Positions 8,842 through 18,336 of a stretch of DNA of 64,000 nucleotides are shown piece after piece (the stretch's first letter is position 1; every line of letters begins with the position of its first letter). The stretch is from positions 172,861 through 236,860 of the forward strand of contig NZ_FNIB01000008.1 in NCBI RefSeq assembly GCF_900103805.1, written 5' to 3'. Under the pieces are notes generated by a model. That model searched no databases, had not been told where the DNA came from, and was given only the letters and a program-made list of their open reading frames with translations. Both the position numbers and the translations under genes were made by a program. The DNA is from Cryobacterium flavum. Its GTDB lineage: Bacteria; Actinomycetota; Actinomycetes; Actinomycetales; Microbacteriaceae.

Positions 8842-10878
8842 ATGACGAACCGAACCGCGGCCGAACTGGTCGCTCGCAGCAACAGGCTGGGCAGCGATCC
8901 CAAGGTTACAAACTTCGCTGGTGGAAACACCTCCGCCAAGGGCACCGACACCGACCCCGTCACGGGCGAGCCGGTCGAATTGATCTGGATCAAGGGTTCC
9001 GGCGGCGACCTCGGCACGCTGGCCGCCTCCGGTCTTGCCGTGCTGCGCGTCGACCGGTTTCGCGCCCTGCAACACGTGTACCCGGGGGTGGAGCGCGAGG
9101 ACGAGATGGTGGGAGCATTCGACTACTGCCTACATGGCACCAATGGTGCGACACCGTCGATCGATACCTCGATGCATGCATTAGTCGATGCCCAGCACGT
9201 CGACCATCTGCACCCCGACTCGGGCATCGCGATCGCAACCGCCACCGACGGCGAAGCGCTGACCAAGAAGATTTTCGGCTCCAAGGTGCTTTGGGTACCG
9301 TGGCGCCGACCCGGATTCCAACTCGGACTCGACATCGCTGTGCTCCAGAAGCAAAATCCGGATGCCATTGGGTGCATCCTCGGCGGACACGGCATCACGG
9401 CGTGGGGCGAGACATCGACTACATGCGAGGCGAACAGCCGCTGGATTATCGACACCGCCCAGGCCTACATCGATGCGATGGGTTCGAAGACACCGTTCGG
9501 TGCTGCAGTCGCCGAGAATACCGCGCTGCCACAGCACGAACGCCGAGCCAAAGCCGCCGCTCTCGTTGCCACGATTCGAGGCATCGCCTCGCAGGACAAG
9601 CCGATGGTCGGCCACTTCACCGACGACCCCCGCGTGCTGGAATTTCTCGGTAGTGCCAATGCAGCCAAACTTGCTGCTCTCGGCACAAGCTGCCCAGACC
9701 ATTTTCTGCGGACCAAGGTCAAGCCGATGTTGCTCGACTTGCCGGCCGGAGCATCCGTCGCAGCGTCTATCGAGCGACTGAAGACACTCCATGAGGCCTA
9801 CCGCGTCGACTACACCGCCTATTACGACAAGCATGCAGCCTCAGACAGCCCCGCCATGCGCGGCGCAGATCCGGCCATCGTTTTGGTTCCTGGGGTCGGA
9901 ATGTTCAGTTACGGTGCCACGAAACAGGTCGCTCGCGTGGCCGGGGAATTCTATCTCAACGCCATCAATGTCATGCGGGGCGCCGAGGCGCTCTCCACCT
10001 ATAGCCCGATCTCCGACGCAGAAAAATTCCGCATTGAATATTGGGCACTCGAGGAGGCGAAGCTGCAGCGGATACCGAAACCCAAGAGCCACCAAGGCCG
10101 GATCGCCCTCGTCACCGGAGCGGCATCGGGCATTGGCAAAGCCATCGCCACACGGCTCGCGGCTGATGGCGCCTGCGTCGTCGTCGCGGACCTCGACCTG
10201 GAGAAGGCGCAGGCGGCGGCAGCGGAATTAGGTTCCGTCGATGTGGCCATCGGCGTCGCTGTCGACGTCTCCGACGCCGACGCCGTGAAAGCCGCGGTCG
10301 ATGCAACGCTGATGGCATTCGGCGGTCTGGATCTTGTCGTGAACAACGCCGGGCTGTCCATTGCGCGCTCATTGCTGGAGACCACTGAGACCGAATGGGA
10401 TCTGCTCCACAACGTCATGTCCAAGGGATCGTTCCTGGTCTCGCGCGCCGCAGCGAGCGCCCTCATCGAGCAGGGAATGGGCGGCGACATCGTCTATATC
10501 TCCTCGAAGAACTCGATCTTCGCTGGCCCGGATAACATCGCATATTCGGCGGCAAAGGCCGACCAGTCACACCAGGTTCGGTTGCTCGCTGCTGAGCTGG
10601 GCGGGTATGGAATCCGCGTCAACGGCATCAACCCTGACGGTGTCGTGCGGGGTTCTGGCATCTTCGCGTCGGGCTGGGGCGCTAATCGGGCCAAGACCTA
10701 CGGCGTCAGTGAAGAGAACCTGGGCCAGTTCTACGCTGACCGAACTATATTGAAACGGGAGGTCATTCCCGAGAACGTCGCTGACGCGGTGTGGGTGCTC
10801 ACCGGCCCCGCATTGAGCCGGACGACGGGTGTGCATATCCCGGTCGACTCCGGCGTCGCCGCCGCGTTCCTGCGATGA
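8842..10878 (+). CDS. rhaEW: Bifunctional rhamnulose-1-phosphate aldolase / L-lactaldehyde dehydrogenase (fusion)
   Basis: A fusion of about 678 residues. The N-terminal ~400 residues are a class II aldolase domain of the AraD/FucA fold ('NFAGGNTSAKGT' phosphate-binding region, 'DHLHPDSGIAI' and 'LGGHGITAWG' metal-histidine regions). The C-terminal ~260 residues are a short-chain dehydrogenase (glycine motif 'VTGAASGIG', 'NNAG', catalytic 'YSAAK'). The ATG at 8842 is preferred to an in-frame ATG at 8791 because AGGAG lies just upstream of the former. Known RhaEW proteins cleave rhamnulose 1-phosphate to DHAP and L-lactaldehyde and oxidise the lactaldehyde. It is followed after 4 bp by rhaB. 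Confidence 0.92.
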   Translation: MTNRTAAELVARSNRLGSDPKVTNFAGGNTSAKGTDTDPVTGEPVELIWIKGSGGDLGTLAASGLAVLRVDRFRALQHVYPGVEREDEMVGAFDYCLHGTNGATPSIDTSMHALVDAQHVDHLHPDSGIAIATATDGEALTKKIFGSKVLWVPWRRPGFQLGLDIAVLQKQNPDAIGCILGGHGITAWGETSTTCEANSRWIIDTAQAYIDAMGSKTPFGAAVAENTALPQHERRAKAAALVATIRGIASQDKPMVGHFTDDPRVLEFLGSANAAKLAALGTSCPDHFLRTKVKPMLLDLPAGASVAASIERLKTLHEAYRVDYTAYYDKHAASDSPAMRGADPAIVLVPGVGMFSYGATKQVARVAGEFYLNAINVMRGAEALSTYSPISDAEKFRIEYWALEEAKLQRIPKPKSHQGRIALVTGAASGIGKAIATRLAADGACVVVADLDLEKAQAAAAELGSVDVAIGVAVDVSDADAVKAAVDATLMAFGGLDLVVNNAGLSIARSLLETTETEWDLLHNVMSKGSFLVSRAAASALIEQGMGGDIVYISSKNSIFAGPDNIAYSAAKADQSHQVRLLAAELGGYGIRVNGINPDGVVRGSGIFASGWGANRAKTYGVSEENLGQFYADRTILKREVIPENVADAVWVLTGPALSRTTGVHIPVDSGVAAAFLR

Positions 10879-10882
10879 CCCG

Positions 10883-12307
10883 ATGACCCGCGCAGCTGTC
10901 GCCGCAATCGATCTCGGCGCGACCAGTGGACGTGTCGTGGTCGGTCGCTTCGACGCTGACACTGTGCGCCTAGACGTAGTCGAGCGATTCTTGAACAACC
11001 CCGTGCGCTGCTGGGAGGGAACAACAGACGGGCTGCACTGGAACGTGCTCGAACTGTTTCGTTCAGCCCTGATCGGCCTCCGCAAAGCAGTGATTGATGA
11101 GCCTGATCTGCGCAGCATCGGAATTGATGCCTGGGGGCTCGACTATGGGTTGTTGCGTGGCGGTGCGCTGCTCGGCAATCCCTACTCGCACCGCGACGAG
11201 CGCACACTCGAGGGCGTGCGGGCGACCCATGAGCTCGTCTCGCAGAAGGAACTGTATGCCGCCAGCGGTATGCAGTTCATGCCGATAAACACCGTCTATC
11301 AGTTCACCGCCGACCGGCTTGCCGGACGGGTGCAAGCTGGCGATACAGCCCTGTTGATACCCGATCTCATGGGGTATTGGCTGACTGGCGTGCCTGTCGC
11401 CGAGCACACCAACGCCTCGACGACGGGTTTGCTGGACATACACACGCGAGGTTGGTCGACCAAGCTGGCGAACAGCCTCGGCTTCACAGCGAGCCTGTTC
11501 CCGCAGTTGGTCGAACCTGGAACGACGCTCGGCCTACTGCTGCCGACCGTGCAAGCCGAGGTTGGCGGGCAGATCCCCGTTGTCACCGTGGGGTCGCACG
11601 ACACGGCCTCAGCCGTGGTCGGAGTGCCTGCCCGGGGCGATGAATTCGCCTACGTCTCGTGCGGTACCTGGGCGCTCGCCGGGGTCGAACTGGAAATGCC
11701 CGTGCTCAGCGAGGCGGCCCGCGTCGCCAATTTCACTAACGAAAGCGGACTGGACGGTCGCATCCGCTTTCTGCAGAACATCACGGGACTCTGGCTGCAG
11801 TCGGAGAGCATCCGCACGTGGGAGCGGGCGGGACTTCAGATCGACCTTCCTGCACTCATCCGTGAGGCCGCGGCCCTACCGCGCGGTTCGGTGTTCGATG
11901 CCAACGATCCGCGCCTGCTCACGCCTGGCGACATGCCCGCGCGCATTGCGCAGTGCTGCCTCGAGGCCAATCAGCCTGTGCCGCACACTCTGGCGGAGGT
12001 CACGCGCGCAATTTGCGAGAGCCTGGCCGAGGCGTTTGCACACACCGTTCGCACCGCTTCGGAGCTGTCGGGCAAGACCGTGAGGGTCATCCACATCGTT
12101 GGCGGCGGATCGCAAAACGCCCTCCTGTGCCAGTTGACCGCCGACCGCAGTGGACTGCCCGTGATCGCTGGTCCGGTCGAGGCAACCGCCTTCGGAAACG
12201 TGCTCGTGCAGGCGCGCACCGGGCGGCTCATCTCGGGCAGCCTCGAGGCGATGCGGGCCGTCATAACCCGGTCGGTGACGCTGCAGCATTACGCGCCGCG
12301 CGGGTGA
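10883..12307 (+). CDS. rhaB: L-rhamnulokinase
   Basis: A 474-residue FGGY-family carbohydrate kinase of the RhaB type. It has N-terminal phosphate-1 motif 'AAIDLGATSGRVVVG', 'GIDAWGLDYGLL', the adenosine-region 'GSHDTASAVVGVP', 'SCGTWALAGVEL', and the C-terminal 'VHIVGGGSQNALLCQLTADR'-like segment at about 395 ('IHIVGGGSQNALL'). The start ATG at 10883, 4 bp after the rhaEW stop, gives the family N-terminus; upstream in-frame codons overlap rhaEW and are not used. It phosphorylates L-rhamnulose to rhamnulose 1-phosphate, the substrate of the adjacent aldolase. Confidence 0.92.
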   Translation: MTRAAVAAIDLGATSGRVVVGRFDADTVRLDVVERFLNNPVRCWEGTTDGLHWNVLELFRSALIGLRKAVIDEPDLRSIGIDAWGLDYGLLRGGALLGNPYSHRDERTLEGVRATHELVSQKELYAASGMQFMPINTVYQFTADRLAGRVQAGDTALLIPDLMGYWLTGVPVAEHTNASTTGLLDIHTRGWSTKLANSLGFTASLFPQLVEPGTTLGLLLPTVQAEVGGQIPVVTVGSHDTASAVVGVPARGDEFAYVSCGTWALAGVELEMPVLSEAARVANFTNESGLDGRIRFLQNITGLWLQSESIRTWERAGLQIDLPALIREAAALPRGSVFDANDPRLLTPGDMPARIAQCCLEANQPVPHTLAEVTRAICESLAEAFAHTVRTASELSGKTVRVIHIVGGGSQNALLCQLTADRSGLPVIAGPVEATAFGNVLVQARTGRLISGSLEAMRAVITRSVTLQHYAPRG

Positions 12308-12429
12308 CATCGCGCCGGAATACGCCCGCACGGGAGGGGGTTGATCAAGCGTTTCTGGTGCACCGGCATATTCCGTCTGTCAGACTCGGCGTTAATCGCA
12401 CGACGCGACCACCGAACTGAATGGATCCC

Positions 12430-13350
12430 ATGAGCAAGCACCTTGTTGTTGGAGCCGGCCTCATCGGCCGCCCCCTGGCCGAACGCCTCGCAGCGCGCGG
12501 CGACACCGTGACCATTGCCACCCGCTCGGGCTCGGCCGCCGCAGGCGCGACTGCTCTGGTACTGGATGCGAGTGATCCGGCAGCTTTTACGCACGCCGCA
12601 GCTAATGCTTCCACCATCTTTCTCTGCACGAATCCGCCCTATACCGATTGGGCTGCACAATGGCCGCCCATCTACGAGGCGGTGATTGCCGCCGCATCCG
12701 CTACCGGTGCCAGGATCGTCGTGATGGGTAACCTGTATTCCTATGGGTCACCGACCGGCGCCATGACCGAACACTCGAGCGAAACGACCACCGAAGCCAA
12801 GGGACTCATTCGCCGCGAAGGTTGGGCAAAGTTGCGCGCCGCGCATGACGCCGGCCACATTCGTGCTGTCGAGGTGCGGGCCAGTGACTACTTCGGGCCT
12901 GGGGCCACCGGCACCGCGCACCTGGGCGAAGCGTTTTTCACCGCTGTTCTTCGCTCAAAGACGGCTCATGTCGTGGGTAAGCCGCACCTCGCGCACAGCT
13001 GGAGCTACCTGCCCGACATCGTGACCACGCTCATCGCCGCGGCAGACTACACCGGCGACTGGGGCCGAATCTGGCACGTTCCGAGCGGTACCGTCAGCCG
13101 TGTCGACATCGTGGGGCAACTCAATGCGCACTACGGCACACGGGGAAAAGTCACCGGCTATCCGCAGCTGTTGCTGCGGTCCCTCGGGGTGGCCAATCCG
13201 ATGATGCACGAAGTGTGGGCGTCGAGTTACCAGTTCGTGGTGCCGTTCGTGATTGATGCGACCGAGACCGAGCGTGAACTCGGTGTCGCCGCCACGTCGT
13301 GGAACGAGGCACTCATCGCCACCGCGGAGAGCTACCGCAGCCAGATCTGA
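12430..13350 (+). CDS. NAD-dependent epimerase/dehydratase family protein
   Basis: A 306-residue atypical/extended SDR. It has an N-terminal Rossmann motif 'HLVVGAGLIGRPLAERLA', a 'VVMGNLYSYGSP' segment in the catalytic area, and C-terminal segments ('HVPSGTVSRVDIVGQLNAH') typical of sugar or nucleotide-sugar epimerase-like proteins. ATG 12430 is chosen; ATG 12421 is nine bases upstream and equally in frame. It follows rhaB by about 120 bp on the same strand, so it may be co-transcribed, but its link with rhamnose breakdown is only positional. The substrate cannot be stated. Confidence 0.75.
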   Translation: MSKHLVVGAGLIGRPLAERLAARGDTVTIATRSGSAAAGATALVLDASDPAAFTHAAANASTIFLCTNPPYTDWAAQWPPIYEAVIAAASATGARIVVMGNLYSYGSPTGAMTEHSSETTTEAKGLIRREGWAKLRAAHDAGHIRAVEVRASDYFGPGATGTAHLGEAFFTAVLRSKTAHVVGKPHLAHSWSYLPDIVTTLIAAADYTGDWGRIWHVPSGTVSRVDIVGQLNAHYGTRGKVTGYPQLLLRSLGVANPMMHEVWASSYQFVVPFVIDATETERELGVAATSWNEALIATAESYRSQI

Positions 13351-13375
13351 TCGAGGCGCTTCTGCAGCCGGTGCC

Positions 13376-15325
13376 TCAGCTCACGTGTACGTGCGGGCGC
13401 CGTTTGGCGTTCGGCTCCGACTCACGCAACACTTCGCGGGTCACCGGTGCGATCTCGCCCTGGCCGGTGACGAGGAACTTGAACATATTCGAGATGGGGT
13501 TGTTCTGGGTCCACTCAAAATAGATTTCCGGGATGATGCCGGTCTGGTCACGAATCTCCAGAAGCACGGCCGCAATCGTGTTCGGCACATTGCCGCTGGT
13601 CACTTGGAGAACCCGGTAGCCGTGTTTGGCCACGCCGCTCACGACGAGATCTTCCTCAAAGTCCGACGAGTCTGAGGGGAGCACTTCGAGAAAGATGATC
13701 GGTGAGCCGGTCGGTATATTGCCGAATCGGCGTTCGTCGCGGCTCTTATCACGGTACTCGGTTTCGGTGTCTTCGTCGGGCTCGTGGGAGATGATTCGCA
13801 CGACGTCGTAGTCCTCGGCGTCGCCCGTGACGAAATCGAGGGCCGAGGAATCCAAAGTGATCGACGTCGCCCTGAGTTGGAACGACCGACGCACGCGCGA
13901 GACGAGGGAAGTCACCATGATGCCCACGATGAACAGGGCGGCGATGCGCACGCCGTCGGGGCGTTCGACGATGTTCGCGATGGTCGTGTACGCCATGATC
14001 GCGGCGATTATGCCGAAACCAATGGTCGGCCAGCGTTGCCGTCTTTTGCGGGCGGACAGGGTGACCGCGACGGATGCCGACGTCATCAGCACGAGCACGC
14101 CCGTTGCGTAGGCACCGCCCTGGGCGTCGACGCTGGCCTGGAAAGCAATCGTGATCACGAAGGCGATCCCGATGAAAACCAGTACGAGCGGGCGCACGGC
14201 CCGGGCCCATTGCGGTGCCATGCCGTACCGCGGCAAGTACCGAGGCACGAGGTTAAGCAGACCGGCCATAGCGGATGCCCCAGCAAACCAGAGGATGCAG
14301 ATGGTGCTGATGTCGTAGACGGTGCCGAATGCGTTACCGAGGTATTCGTGGGCGAGATAGGCCAGGGCGCGACCGTTGGCGGGGCCGCCGGGCTGGAAGG
14401 CGGCCTGCGGGATCAGAAACGTGGTGACCAGGCTCGACGTGATCAGGAAACCGCTCATGATCAGTGCCGCTGTGGTGAGCAGCCGTTTCGTACCGCGAAT
14501 CCGGCCGACGGGATTGTCGTCACTGTCGGTCGGGCTTCCCGTAACCTGCGGCATCACGGCCACACCGGTCTCGAAGCCGGACAGGCCCAAGGCCAACTTG
14601 GGAAACACGAGCAGTGCGATCCCCACCATGACGAGCGGATTACCGTGCTGCACGGTGAGCGCCGCCCACCAATCCGTGATGACCACGCTATTCGTCGCCA
14701 CGTGCTCAATCGCAACCATGATGACGATCAGGTTGAGAATGAGGTAGACCGCAACAAGAACCACGGCGATGCTGATTGCTTCCCGAAAGCCGCGAAGGAA
14801 GACAATTCCAAGCAGGGCGATGATGAACAACGTGATCGGTACTTCCTGACCGTGAAACCAGGTTGGCGTGAACGGATTCTCGACTGCGTGAGCCGTGGCA
14901 TCCGCTGCAGACAAGGTAATCGTGATCATGAAGTCCGTGGCCGCGAACCCGAGCAGAACCAGCACGAACAGCTTGCCCGACCACCACGGCAGCAGCTTCT
15001 CCAACATATGGATGGAACCGGATCCCCGAAAACTCTCTGCAGCCACCCGCCGATACACGGGCAAGGCGCCGAACAGTGTCAGGGCGACCAGAACGATGGT
15101 AGCAATCGGTGATAGCAGTCCGGCGGCGAGGGCCGCGATCGCCGGCTGATATCCGAGCGTCGAGAAGTAGTCGACACCGGTCAGGCACATCACACGCCAC
15201 CATGGCTGCGTCTTTTCGGCCGTGGCCGCGTGCGGTCCCACCCGCGATCCCTGACGGTCCCCGGTGTCTTGCAATAGCCAAGCTTTGACACTTTTGGCCG
15301 AAGCCCGCGATATGGTCACGAGCAC
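13376..15325 (-). CDS. APC-family amino acid/cation permease with C-terminal cytoplasmic domain
   Basis: A 649-residue integral membrane protein. About twelve hydrophobic segments occupy residues 45-480, beginning '[20 protein letters not shown]', followed by a hydrophilic C-terminal domain of about 160 residues ('[20 protein letters not shown]' and onward). This architecture is that of the large actinobacterial APC transporters, whose relatives include potassium importers such as KimA as well as amino acid permeases. It is convergent with the epimerase gene (25 bp apart). Substrate unresolved from sequence; no c-di-AMP riboswitch is evident in the short upstream region. Confidence 0.8.
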   Translation of the reverse strand: MLVTISRASAKSVKAWLLQDTGDRQGSRVGPHAATAEKTQPWWRVMCLTGVDYFSTLGYQPAIAALAAGLLSPIATIVLVALTLFGALPVYRRVAAESFRGSGSIHMLEKLLPWWSGKLFVLVLLGFAATDFMITITLSAADATAHAVENPFTPTWFHGQEVPITLFIIALLGIVFLRGFREAISIAVVLVAVYLILNLIVIMVAIEHVATNSVVITDWWAALTVQHGNPLVMVGIALLVFPKLALGLSGFETGVAVMPQVTGSPTDSDDNPVGRIRGTKRLLTTAALIMSGFLITSSLVTTFLIPQAAFQPGGPANGRALAYLAHEYLGNAFGTVYDISTICILWFAGASAMAGLLNLVPRYLPRYGMAPQWARAVRPLVLVFIGIAFVITIAFQASVDAQGGAYATGVLVLMTSASVAVTLSARKRRQRWPTIGFGIIAAIMAYTTIANIVERPDGVRIAALFIVGIMVTSLVSRVRRSFQLRATSITLDSSALDFVTGDAEDYDVVRIISHEPDEDTETEYRDKSRDERRFGNIPTGSPIIFLEVLPSDSSDFEEDLVVSGVAKHGYRVLQVTSGNVPNTIAAVLLEIRDQTGIIPEIYFEWTQNNPISNMFKFLVTGQGEIAPVTREVLRESEPNAKRRPHVHVS

Positions 15326-15367
15326 ACCCTACGCCCTCGCAAACTACCGCAAGAATTGCTTTCACTT

Positions 15368-15905
15368 TCATTTACTGCACGCTTCTCGCTGCGGCCGAAC
15401 AAGGGGGCAAGCCGCCATCTGGTGACCCCTACTCGACCTGTACGCGACGTTTGCGGTTGCGTGGTTGTGAGCGCGAGAGAGGACCACCGCAAAGATCAGG
15501 AAGACGGCTGTGCTCAGCCATCCGCTTATCTCTCCCAGCTGCGGAATTACGAGCAGCCCGCTCACTCCCAGCAGAATCAGCACCCCGGCCAAAACTGCGA
15601 ACAACCGCATGCCATAAAGCAAGATGAAGACGAGGTAGTGCCCGCCAACGAAGAAGAGCTCAGCCGGAAAGAAGGGTACGGGCTCATAGCTCCCGAGGGC
15701 GACGGCAATCAGCAAGCCGAGGGGCACGGTAAACGCGCACTGCATCGCCAATGCCGCCGAAGAAGAGCGCAGCCATACCGCCAGCAACGGAGCCCCAAGT
15801 GAACACCGCGCTCGCCGCCGCCCAGATGACCGCGGACACCAATGGTCCAGGGAAGCCGGCACGATAGATTCGTCGAACATCGGCCTGTGCTTGTGAAATG
15901 TCCAT
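15368..15905 (-). pseudogene. Broken DUF7010-family membrane protein gene
   Basis: The start ATG at 15905 opens a frame giving 'MDISQAQADVRRIYRAGFPG' and a first transmembrane segment ending 'MAALFFGGI'. After this the matching sequence continues in a different frame ('AFTVPLGLLIAVALGSYEP', 'FFPAELFFVGGHYLVFILLY', then two more hydrophobic segments) to the stop at 15368. DUF7010 proteins carry about 20-30 more residues between these two blocks, so a small out-of-frame deletion near 15755-15770 best explains the break. The family is a small membrane protein of unknown function. The alternative, a sequencing error, cannot be excluded but would not explain the missing residues. Confidence 0.65.
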
Positions 15906-16035
15906 GACATCCACCGTGATCGAGCCGAAGAGCGAGTCGCACACTCGTCAGAGCCCACTTCGATCATGGCGCACCAGTCGCGACAGGACCAATCAGAGCC
16001 GCGTTGCGACGCTGTGTCAGAGCGCGCGAGTAGCT

Positions 16036-16722
16036 TCAGCAGCAGTCTTCGTGCTCGACGTCGCGTTCCCCGGTGAGCGCAGCCACGGGCACTTTGCAGG
16101 CGTCGCCACGCCAGGCCTCGAAGCCTTCCCGAACGGCGAAGACCACGATCACGAGGGCTGCAACCGAGTCCGCCCACGCCCAACCAAAGAGCGTGTTCAA
16201 AAGTAGCCCGACCAGCAGGGCTGCGGAAAGATAGGAGCAGATCAGGGTTTGTTTCGAGTCAGCGACCGCCGAAGCAGAGCCCAACTCATGGCCGGCGCGA
16301 CGCTCGGCGAAGCTCAGAAAGGGCATCACCAGTAGGCTGACCGCTGCCAGCACAATGCCGACCGTGCTGTGCTCCGCTTCGCGAACGCCGAAGAGGGACA
16401 GGCCGGCATCCACAATCACATACGCGGCGAGAGCGAAGAACGCCCACGCGATGACTCGCAGCGCGGTCTTTTCTCGCTTCTCCGGATCAGGCGCTGCGAA
16501 CTGCCAAGCGACAGCGGCAGCGGAGAGGACCTCCACGATGGAGTCCAGGCCAAACCCGATGAGGGCGGCTGACGATGCCACGCTGCCGGCCGCGATCGCA
16601 ATGATGGCTTCGATGACGTTGTAGCCAATGGTCGCCGCGACGATCCACCGAATCCGGCGGCGGAGAACCTGCGTTCGGTCAGGCTGGATCGCAACAACTC
16701 GGTCATTGCTGGAGAGGCTCAT
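16036..16722 (-). CDS. Cation diffusion facilitator-type metal exporter
   Basis: A 228-residue CDF-like protein with about six transmembrane segments. The 'GFGLDSIVEVLSAAAV' segment (about residue 55) supplies a metal-site Asp in TM2, and 'AVADSKQTLICSYLSAAL' plus 'WADSVAALVIVVFAVREG' supply the second site. The C-terminus is short and ends 'EHEDCC', a possible extra soft-metal ligand pair; the usual cytoplasmic CDF domain is absent. The ATG at 16722 overlaps the stop of the ArsR gene (ATGA), so it is translationally coupled to its likely regulator. The partner's cysteine layout suggests Cd/Pb-type export, an inference. Confidence 0.82.
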   Translation of the reverse strand: MSLSSNDRVVAIQPDRTQVLRRRIRWIVAATIGYNVIEAIIAIAAGSVASSAALIGFGLDSIVEVLSAAAVAWQFAAPDPEKREKTALRVIAWAFFALAAYVIVDAGLSLFGVREAEHSTVGIVLAAVSLLVMPFLSFAERRAGHELGSASAVADSKQTLICSYLSAALLVGLLLNTLFGWAWADSVAALVIVVFAVREGFEAWRGDACKVPVAALTGERDVEHEDCC

Positions 16723-17072
16723 GCGTCGTTCCCGCAGCACAGCGGTACGTCGCAGTCCTCATCGACGCAGCCGACACCGTCATCGATAGCGAGCACCACA
16801 TCCATCAGGGCGATTAGCGCCCTGGTCACGTGAGGATCCGCGATCTCATAGCGAGTCGAGCGTCCCTCCGGAACGACGGCCACGATTCCGCAGCCTCTGA
16901 GGCACGCCAGGTGGTTGGATACGTTCGACCGCGACAACTGCAGCTCGCGCGCCAACGCACCCGGAAACCCCGGGCGTTCGAGCAAGGAGAACAGGATTCG
17001 AGACCTGGTGGGATCGGCCATCGCTCGACCCAACCGGTTCATCACGTCAACCCGCGAGGCAATAGTCAGCAT
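16719..17072 (-). CDS. ArsR-family metal-sensing repressor, CmtR-like
   Basis: A 117-residue winged-helix repressor ('ADPTRSRILFSLLERPGFPG', recognition helix 'LSRSNVSNHLACLRGCGIV'). The two cysteines in 'LACLRGCG' together with further cysteines near the C-terminus ('VGCVDEDCDVPLCC') match the layout of CmtR, which uses two cysteines of the recognition-helix region plus one C-terminal cysteine to bind Cd or Pb. It precedes and overlaps the exporter gene. It likely represses its own operon until the metal is bound. Confidence 0.85.
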   Translation of the reverse strand: MLTIASRVDVMNRLGRAMADPTRSRILFSLLERPGFPGALARELQLSRSNVSNHLACLRGCGIVAVVPEGRSTRYEIADPHVTRALIALMDVVLAIDDGVGCVDEDCDVPLCCGNDA

Positions 17073-17130
17073 CCACTGACATTACAGCAGGGGCTGACCA
17101 ATCACCACGGTCCTGCCAACGCAGTGTCAA

Positions 17131-17289
17131 TTAGTACTGATCGTGCCCGATTGGATCGGCCCGGAGGCGGAGCGCGACCCACAGTCCACATCGGCGGCAG
17201 ATGTAGGCATTGTCGCTGAGGGCGTGCAGCCTGCGGCGCGGATAGCTGCGACCGCAGCAGGAACAGGTGAGTTCTGGGGTGTTATCCAT
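17131..17289 (-). CDS. Small zinc-ribbon protein (52 residues)
   Basis: Reading the minus strand from ATG 17289 gives an uninterrupted 52-residue frame to TAA at 17131. It begins MDNTPELTCSCCGRSY and continues through 'YICRRCGLW' to 'PIGHDQY'. Two cysteine pairs (C-x-C-C and C-x-x-C, about 20 residues apart) form a zinc-ribbon/knuckle. The start overlaps the 3' end of the thioredoxin-like gene by 8 bp, arguing for co-translation. Function unknown; the neighbourhood suggests a metal- or thiol-related role. Short, but codon structure, motif and overlap make it credible. Confidence 0.6.
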   Translation of the reverse strand: MDNTPELTCSCCGRSYPRRRLHALSDNAYICRRCGLWVALRLRADPIGHDQY

Positions 17290-17593
17290 GAGCCGCGAGC
17301 GCTGCCTCAATCTGTTCTTGGGTGGGAGCTCCGGCCATTCCGTTCGGCGTTACATAAATCCGGCAGGCGAGATCGCTGGTGCGGCCATCCGTCGGGAAGA
17401 GATCAACACCGTCGACGAGGATCGTTGGCGACCCAGCAAATAGGACTTGCCCGGCTGTCTCGGCGGAATCGATCAGTGTGGATGTGATCACTGTGTTCGA
17501 GTGCATCGTGTTGTCGACGGCGCGCTGCAGGCGGATGAGGGCCTGTACCGAGTTCGGACAGCCTGCAATGTAGAGCAGCTCGATTGTTGTCAT
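17282..17593 (-). CDS. Thioredoxin-like protein (alkylmercury-lyase-type annotation)
   Basis: A 103-residue thioredoxin-fold protein: beta strand 'TTIELLYIAGCPN' with a single active-site-like Cys, then 'GSPTILVDGVDLFP' containing the cis-Pro loop, then a C-terminal helix. The second cysteine of a CxxC motif is absent, as in related actinobacterial proteins often annotated as thioredoxin-like or alkylmercury lyase. ATG 17593 is chosen because AAAGG lies about nine bases upstream; an in-frame ATG at 17629 adds a non-conserved stretch. It is followed by the overlapping zinc-ribbon gene and lies upstream of the metal cluster. Confidence 0.7.
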   Translation of the reverse strand: MTTIELLYIAGCPNSVQALIRLQRAVDNTMHSNTVITSTLIDSAETAGQVLFAGSPTILVDGVDLFPTDGRTSDLACRIYVTPNGMAGAPTQEQIEAALAAHG

Positions 17594-17724
17594 GGATTCT
17601 TTTCCTTTTGAGGGGGCCATCCATATCATCCAACGGATGCGTCGCCTCGCGATACCGCGGATGGACAGAAATCAACGTGGGTACCCAGTATTTTCCGCAG
17701 GACAGTCTTTCAGGTCGATGCGAG

Positions 17725-18336
17725 CTAGTTGTAAATCTCGATGAGGCTCGGGTCGGTCAGCTCAATCTGAGCGACACCTTCGTACAGTGTGATTTGGCCG
17801 GAGGTGCACAGGGTCACGCCGCCGTCAATCGGCTCAAGGTCGCCGACGTCCCAAACCACGATCTGAAAACGTTCCGGGTCGGGGTAGTCGCGACCGAGGT
17901 TGAAGAACACGTCGTCTTCCGAGTTGCCGCCGCCGGCGAGTGGCCCGCAGACGCGCTGCGTCGAACCGGCGTAGTCCACAGCATGGTTCCAGGGGATCCC
18001 GCCGCCAGGCTGCTCTTCCGCGGCCGCGGCAAATGGGAGCGGGGTTGGAGCGCCAGGAGCCGGATCTGCCTGGTAAACCCAGTTTCCGTTGCGGTCCTCG
18101 ACGCAGCTAAGCTCTACGGCCTTCCGCTGAGCCAGACCGGCCGGTGCCGCGACGAGCGCAGCGCAGGCGGTGGCAGGATCGACCGGCGATGACTCTTCGG
18201 TCAACAGTTCAGCCGCGTTGGGCTCGTCATAGGAATAGGAGCCCGAGCTGCAGGCGGTGAGCAGAAGCATCGAAGACAGGGCCGCAGCAGCTGTCAGAGC
18301 GGCGATTGGAGCGCGAGGCGATCGGGGCATGGGCAA
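17725..18336 (-). CDS. Putative secreted lipoprotein, unknown function
   Basis: A 203-residue protein with an N-terminal arginine-containing stretch, a hydrophobic segment and lipobox 'LLLTAC' near residue 27, so probably a membrane-anchored lipoprotein. The mature part contains four cysteines ('ATACAALV', 'VELSCVED', 'QRVCGPLAG', 'VTLCTSGQ') that may form two disulfides. No family was recognised. Start at 18336 or at an in-frame ATG six bases downstream. It is separated by about 130 bp from the thioredoxin-like gene on the same strand. Confidence 0.7.
   Translation of the reverse strand: MPMPRSPRAPIAALTAAAALSSMLLLTACSSGSYSYDEPNAAELLTEESSPVDPATACAALVAAPAGLAQRKAVELSCVEDRNGNWVYQADPAPGAPTPLPFAAAAEEQPGGGIPWNHAVDYAGSTQRVCGPLAGGGNSEDDVFFNLGRDYPDPERFQIVVWDVGDLEPIDGGVTLCTSGQITLYEGVAQIELTDPSLIEIYN

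Noticed and set aside
13784..15112. Long plus-strand frame (442 codons) opposite the APC permease gene
   Set aside because: Asp/Glu/His/Arg-rich composition typical of the antisense of a membrane protein; no domain, no ribosome-binding site.
15326..15367. c-di-AMP riboswitch upstream of the KimA-like APC permease
   Set aside because: The upstream region is too short and shows no ydaO-type conserved structure.
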